Shown here: in pieces, positions 14,394-18,063 of the stretch | Numbering within the stretch: position 1 is the first letter of the stretch | How the letters are laid out: each line of letters begins with the position of its first letter | DNA from: CAZTGZ01 sp044339595 | Lineage (GTDB): Bacteria > Bacteroidota > Bacteroidia > NS11-12g > UBA9320 | Direction of reading: 5' to 3' | NCBI GenBank assembly: GCA_044339595.1 | Contig: JBIIVF010000040.1 | Span: 1 to 18,063, forward strand | DNA length: 18,063 bases | Made by a program: the position numbers and the translations under genes | The notes under the pieces: model-generated | Databases searched by the model: none | What the model was told of the DNA's origin: nothing | The model's input: the letters and a program-made list of their open reading frames with translations, nothing else

Positions 14394-15060
14394 GGGCTCC
14401 TTCCAGTATGACGACCAATTCTCCTTTTAATTCTCTTTTCTCGGTCAATTCTGCCAATTCATGCAGCGTACCGTGTAAAATCTCCTGATATAACTTACTG
14501 ATCTCACGAGCAATGCAAGCCCGTCTTTCAGGATTCAGCAGTTCAGCCATCTGGGACATGGTTTTGTGGATGCGATGGGTGCTTTCATACAAAACAACGG
14601 TTCTGGGCTCCTCTTTCCATGCCAGAATGCGTGTTTGGCGCCCTTTTTTATGGGGTAAGAATCCTTCAAAAATGAACCGTTCACAAGGAAGTCCGGACAT
14701 CACCAGAGCCGGAATCAGTGCCGTTGCACCCGGTAAACATTCCAATTCAACCCCTTGTTCAACACAGGCCCTTGCGAGCAAATATCCGGGATCTGAAATT
14801 CCGGGAGTACCGGCATCGGAACAATAAACCACTACCTCACACTGTCTGATTTCATCTAAAACACAGGTCACTGTGTGGTGCTCGTTGTGCTGATGAAAAC
14901 TCCGCAACGGCTTCGAAATCTCGAAATGTTTTAACAGTTTACCGGTCACCCTGGTATCTTCGCAATACACTAAATCGGCCTGACGCAGCGCATCCAGAGC
15001 CCGTAGGGTGATATCGCCCAAATTGCCGATGGGCGTGGGAACCATGATTAATTTAGGCAT
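14383..15060 (-). CDS. rsmI: 16S rRNA 2'-O-ribose C1402 methyltransferase
   Basis: A 225-residue tetrapyrrole-methylase-fold enzyme. Typical RsmI motifs are present: MVPTPIGNLGDITLRAL at the N-terminus, YCEDTRVTGKLL, then YCSDAGTPGISDPGYLL in the SAM pocket, and CLPGATALIPALVMSGLP. RsmI methylates the ribose of C1402 in the 30S decoding centre. Slightly short at the C-terminus, compared with about 280 residues in enterobacteria, but the core is complete. First gene of the rsmI-lnt-(RhuM/Fic)-lipB run; its stop lies 11 nt inside lnt. Confidence 0.94.
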   Translation of the reverse strand: MPKLIMVPTPIGNLGDITLRALDALRQADLVYCEDTRVTGKLLKHFEISKPLRSFHQHNEHHTVTCVLDEIRQCEVVVYCSDAGTPGISDPGYLLARACVEQGVELECLPGATALIPALVMSGLPCERFIFEGFLPHKKGRQTRILAWKEEPRTVVLYESTHRIHKTMSQMAELLNPERRACIAREISKLYQEILHGTLHELAELTEKRELKGELVVILEGAHEA

Positions 15061-15081
15061 GCTGCGTTTTAATTGAATTTA

Positions 15082-15097
15082 AATCTTTGCAAATAAA
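15082..15097. promoter_or_regulatory. Possible overlapping divergent -7 elements
   Basis: In the 61-bp gap between rsmI and the propeller gene, AATCTTTG (+, 15082-15089) and TTTATTTG (-, 15090-15097) are each one base from TAnnTTTG and meet at a TTTGCAAA palindrome (15086-15093). No -33 TTTG is found at the right distance for either, so this is weak. Confidence 0.25.
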
Positions 15098-15121
15098 GCA
15101 GCTAATGATGAAATTTGAAGG

Positions 15122-16225
15122 ATGTGGCACGTAATTATATTCGTTGTTTTGACGGCCGTCATGGGAAACGCCGAGGCACAAATCGATTTTAGACGGGTGG
15201 CATCGTTCCCAGCAGAACTGCATGAAATTTCAGGAATGGTGCTCAAGGGCGATACCATCTACGCGCTGAACGATGGTGGAAACGCACCGAAAATCTACCT
15301 CACCGACACGCAAGGAAGCATACAACGCACCTTTCATGTGAAGGCCGAAAATCAAGATTGGGAGGAATTGACCGCTGCCGGTGACAGTTTGCTTTTCATC
15401 GGTGATTTCGGCAACAATGACAACACCCGAAAACAATTACGCATTTTAAAATTAGATCTTAGTAAGATCAGCGGTGATACCCTATATCCGGAAGAAATCA
15501 ACTTCCGTTATGAAGATCAGGTTTCTTTTCCTCCTCCTTCTTCTCAATTACAATTCGATTGTGAGGCGATGGTTTGGTTGCGCGACACCTTGCATCTGTT
15601 TACCAAAAACAGAACGTCTCCTTTTGATGGGTGGATTAAGCATTACACGCTATCATCGAAGCCCGGAAATTATGCCGCTCAGCTTCGCGATAGTTTTAAA
15701 GCGGGTGGATTCTTGAAAGAACTTTTTTGGGTCACCGGGGCAGCTTTGAGTCCGGATAACCGAACGCTGGCCCTGATCAGCAGCGACAAGGTTTATACCT
15801 TCAGTGGATTTTCGGGCAGCGCATTTTTCTCAGGAAATTTCGAAAAGATTGAACTGGGAGATATCAGTCAAAAGGAAGCCATTGCGTTTGAAAATCAGTC
15901 TACCCTTTGGATCAGCGATGAAGCCAACAGTCTTCAGTCGGCCGGGCTTTATCGGCTCATAAAGAAAAAAACCGGTAATGCTACTTCGATGGTAGAAGAT
16001 ACTCCGGAAGTATGGTATTCGCGGCATGATCAATCGGTACGTTTCCGTTATGTCCATCCCATCGAAACCATTACCATTTATACTCCCGAAGGGCGTCTTA
16101 TCTGCCAATTTGACGTCCATGATAAGAATTATGTACTCCCATTCACAAACAGGACTTCGGGGCACTATCTTTGTGAAATCACATCCGGATTAAATAAACA
16201 AATCTGTGTTTTTAGAAAATTTTAA
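15122..16225 (+). CDS. Secreted beta-propeller-like protein with a degenerate T9SS-type C-terminal domain
   Basis: A 367-residue protein of unknown function. A signal peptide ends near residue 20 (GNAEAQ). Residues about 23-285 look like propeller blades with conserved acidic or polar spots: EISG (35-38), ALNDGG (48-53), QDWEEL (78-83), GDFGNND (94-100), FDCEAM (145-150), KEAIAF (251-256) and WISDEAN (263-269). This spacing recalls phytase-like or metal-binding propellers, but no enzyme can be named. Residues about 296-367 resemble a T9SS type A sorting domain (ITIYTPEGRLI; TSGHYLCEI; FRKF end) without the usual PNP opening. It precedes the YkuD gene by 31 nt; both are probably one transcript. 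Confidence 0.7.
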   Translation: MWHVIIFVVLTAVMGNAEAQIDFRRVASFPAELHEISGMVLKGDTIYALNDGGNAPKIYLTDTQGSIQRTFHVKAENQDWEELTAAGDSLLFIGDFGNNDNTRKQLRILKLDLSKISGDTLYPEEINFRYEDQVSFPPPSSQLQFDCEAMVWLRDTLHLFTKNRTSPFDGWIKHYTLSSKPGNYAAQLRDSFKAGGFLKELFWVTGAALSPDNRTLALISSDKVYTFSGFSGSAFFSGNFEKIELGDISQKEAIAFENQSTLWISDEANSLQSAGLYRLIKKKTGNATSMVEDTPEVWYSRHDQSVRFRYVHPIETITIYTPEGRLICQFDVHDKNYVLPFTNRTSGHYLCEITSGLNKQICVFRKF

Positions 16226-16256
16226 GAAAATAGCTGCGTTATCCCATTCAAAAGGC

Positions 16257-17006
16257 ATGAAAGCATTGGCAGGAATTCTTGTGGTATTTCTTGGTTTGGC
16301 ATGTGTGAATGACAGTGGTTTTCTGGAGAAACAGCTCAATCATCAAAGGGTTCAACAAGCTTATGCCAAAAAGGAGGCTCTGATTAACTATCGATTAACG
16401 GAAAAGGGGGTTAACAAGCAATATTTCGAAATCTATTTACGCGCCTTCAAACAAGAACAGGCCATGGAGGTGTGGGTTAAAAACAGCCACCAAACCACCT
16501 GGAAGCTGCTTCATACCTACCCCATCTGCACCACTTCAGGTTTTCCGGGTCCAAAAAGAAGGCAAGGCGATAAACAAATTCCGGAAGGATTTTACGAGGT
16601 ACAGGTTTTTAATCCTCAGAGCGAATTTCATCTTTCTTTGGGCATCAATTATCCTAATAAATCAGATTCTTTTTTAGGATCGAAAGAAGCGCTTGGGGGA
16701 GATATTTATATCCACGGTGGTTGCGAAACCATTGGATGTCTTCCTTTAACAGATGATAAGATTGAAGAAGTGTATTTGCTTTGCACCATGGCAAAAAATG
16801 CCGGTCAAGAAAATATTCCGGTGCATATTTTCCCGAATCGGATGAACATTTCCAATTATAAGTATCTGATAGACAAAACAGAAGACAATAATCTTCGACG
16901 CTTTTGGGGTAATATTCGCACCGGCTACCTGCTGTTTGAACAAAATGGTACCTTGCCTGAGATCAGTGTGAACGTTGTGGGCGTTTATGAGTTTAAGCAA
17001 GAATAA
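16257..17006 (+). CDS. YkuD-domain protein, L,D-transpeptidase / YafK-like
   Basis: 249 residues when started at 16257; an upstream in-frame GTG at 16206 lies inside the previous gene. The N-terminus is a membrane-targeting signal with a cysteine at 16 (FLGLAC), an imperfect lipobox. The YkuD active site is IHGGCETIGCLPL, with His153 and catalytic Cys161, preceded by GPKRRQGDKQIPEGFY, typical of the YafK subgroup. Members either crosslink peptidoglycan stem peptides or, like E. coli YafK/DpaA, cleave the Lpp-peptidoglycan bond. Lpp is not expected in Bacteroidota, so the substrate is open. It converges with gldB, 9 bp apart. Confidence 0.85.
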   Translation: MKALAGILVVFLGLACVNDSGFLEKQLNHQRVQQAYAKKEALINYRLTEKGVNKQYFEIYLRAFKQEQAMEVWVKNSHQTTWKLLHTYPICTTSGFPGPKRRQGDKQIPEGFYEVQVFNPQSEFHLSLGINYPNKSDSFLGSKEALGGDIYIHGGCETIGCLPLTDDKIEEVYLLCTMAKNAGQENIPVHIFPNRMNISNYKYLIDKTEDNNLRRFWGNIRTGYLLFEQNGTLPEISVNVVGVYEFKQE

Positions 17007-17015
17007 CTTTCGTGT

Positions 17016-18044
17016 TTACGGCTTATACCCCGATTCCTTCAATATCTGATCGGCCGGTAATGTAAACAGTGCTTCGATCTCCATTTTAGGATTCTTATCC
17101 ATAAACGCTTTTACAATTTGCCATCCGGCCCAATCCCCGATACCGGGAGGCGCTTCTTGTGGAACACCCGGACCGGTTGAAAATGGGCCATCCCCCAAAT
17201 ACCCGCGATACCCCATTTGATCGGTGCTATAGAGCATCTTATTGGTGATGATGTTCTCCCAAATCTGGGTTTCCTGATCCTGGCAAAACTCAAGCTTACC
17301 TGCCTGATATCCAATGATCAGGGAGTCTGCAGTTTCGGGCAACAATCGTTGCAGTGTAAAGAGTATTTTTCCGGTGTGCACCATTTCATCGATCAAGCGG
17401 GTTGATTGTGACGGCGGCAAAAACTCACTCATCAACCAGGCTTTTATGGCATTCGGCAACAAATAATCGGGTCGCATTTTCCGGATTTGATATTGCGGAA
17501 ATTCGAGCATTGGCGCATAATAGGGCGAAAAATCTTCTCCAAGATACATATCCAGAGCAACCCCAAGACCTTTATCCCAGCAAGGATGGGCCGCTCTGAA
17601 CGGGGCCACAAAAGTGTAGACATCCGGAATATCGCGTTTAGGCAAATAATATTTATACAATTGAAAGGCGTCCGAAAACCCTTCTTCATATTTCGAGAAA
17701 TCGCTGAATTTCTTGCTGCACTCCGATAAGAGGTCGGTCATGTCTTCATGGGAAATATACTTCAGCAGCTGCTCTGTTTTTTGATCCCAGGTGGCTCCTT
17801 GTCCACCTGAAATGTCGCCAATCAAATGATTCACATACAAATCAAAGAAAACCGAATCCTGTTGCCGCACTGCCTGCAATTCAGCCGCATTCTTTGACCT
17901 AAAAAAAGAAGATTCAGTTCTAAAGATCTTTAAGGTCTTAGAAATATGTCCTACATCGGGTTTCTTGTTTTCCTTCACACAAGAATGAAAGAAAATAAAC
18001 AACATAAAAACAAGGGATATTTGCAACTTATTTATCTGAAACAT
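17016..18044 (-). CDS. gldB: Gliding motility lipoprotein GldB
   Basis: A 342-residue protein started at 18044 (MFQINKLQIS); an in-frame TTG at 18062 would add six residues. The signal segment ends in FFHSC with Cys22 as the probable lipidated residue, a loose lipobox. GldB-family landmarks are present: LGVALDMYLGEDFSPYYA, FPQYQIRKM, MVHTGKILF, GYRGYLGDGPFSTG, GIGDWAGWQIVKAFM and the C-terminal ESGYKP. GldB is needed for gliding and T9SS function in Flavobacterium johnsoniae; its biochemical role is not established. Its promoter lies outside the window. Usual partners gldC and nadE are not seen here. Confidence 0.88.
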   Translation of the reverse strand: MFQINKLQISLVFMLFIFFHSCVKENKKPDVGHISKTLKIFRTESSFFRSKNAAELQAVRQQDSVFFDLYVNHLIGDISGGQGATWDQKTEQLLKYISHEDMTDLLSECSKKFSDFSKYEEGFSDAFQLYKYYLPKRDIPDVYTFVAPFRAAHPCWDKGLGVALDMYLGEDFSPYYAPMLEFPQYQIRKMRPDYLLPNAIKAWLMSEFLPPSQSTRLIDEMVHTGKILFTLQRLLPETADSLIIGYQAGKLEFCQDQETQIWENIITNKMLYSTDQMGYRGYLGDGPFSTGPGVPQEAPPGIGDWAGWQIVKAFMDKNPKMEIEALFTLPADQILKESGYKP

Positions 18045-18063
18045 TTCGCTTTTTTTTATCAAA

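Overview
The window is chromosomal DNA from a member of the Bacteroidota. Four things point there: the str and S10 ribosomal clusters are fused without tuf; genes generally lack a Shine-Dalgarno sequence, and the clearest promoter has the phylum's -33 TTTG / -7 TAnnTTTG form; PorZ, GldB and C-terminal sorting domains indicate a type IX secretion (T9SS) and gliding machinery; and a BshB1-type bacillithiol deacetylase is present. I cannot place it below phylum level with confidence. No tRNA, rRNA, CRISPR array, transposase or integrase was seen.

Layout, mostly on the minus strand. (1) 1-4834: rpsL-rpsG-fusA-rpsJ-rplC-rplD-rplW-(rplB), very tightly packed, read from a strong promoter at about 4865-4895. 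(2) 5016-9860: porZ-recO-DUF4294-gpx-bshB1, an apparent operon with 1-30 nt spacers or 14-nt overlaps, mixing a T9SS surface component, a DNA-repair factor and thiol redox genes. (3) 10044-11581: lipA (+) and lipB (-), the two lipoate biosynthesis genes, meeting tail to tail with overlapping stop codons. (4) 11578-15060: rsmI-lnt, then an inserted AT-rich RhuM/Fic gene, then lipB. (5) 15122-17006 (+): a secreted beta-propeller protein and a YkuD-fold (L,D-transpeptidase-like) protein. (6) 17016-18044 (-): gldB, converging on the previous pair.

The most unusual structure lies between lnt and lipB. An 83-bp sequence containing the last 26 codons and stop of lnt occurs twice in direct orientation (11577-11659 and 12836-12918, 76/83 identical), and the RhuM/Fic gene lies between the copies. 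The far copy completes lnt. The near copy is a decapitated lnt tail still joined to lipB by an ATGA overlap, and it has acquired its own ATG that overlaps the RhuM stop (TAATG). This gives a 39-codon ORF for a single-membrane-helix peptide placed so that RhuM, peptide and lipB form an unbroken translation relay. The geometry is that of an insertion with a long target duplication, or of allelic import, into an ancestral rsmI-lnt-lipB operon. Whether the peptide is made, and whether it has anything to do with the Fic protein, is unknown.
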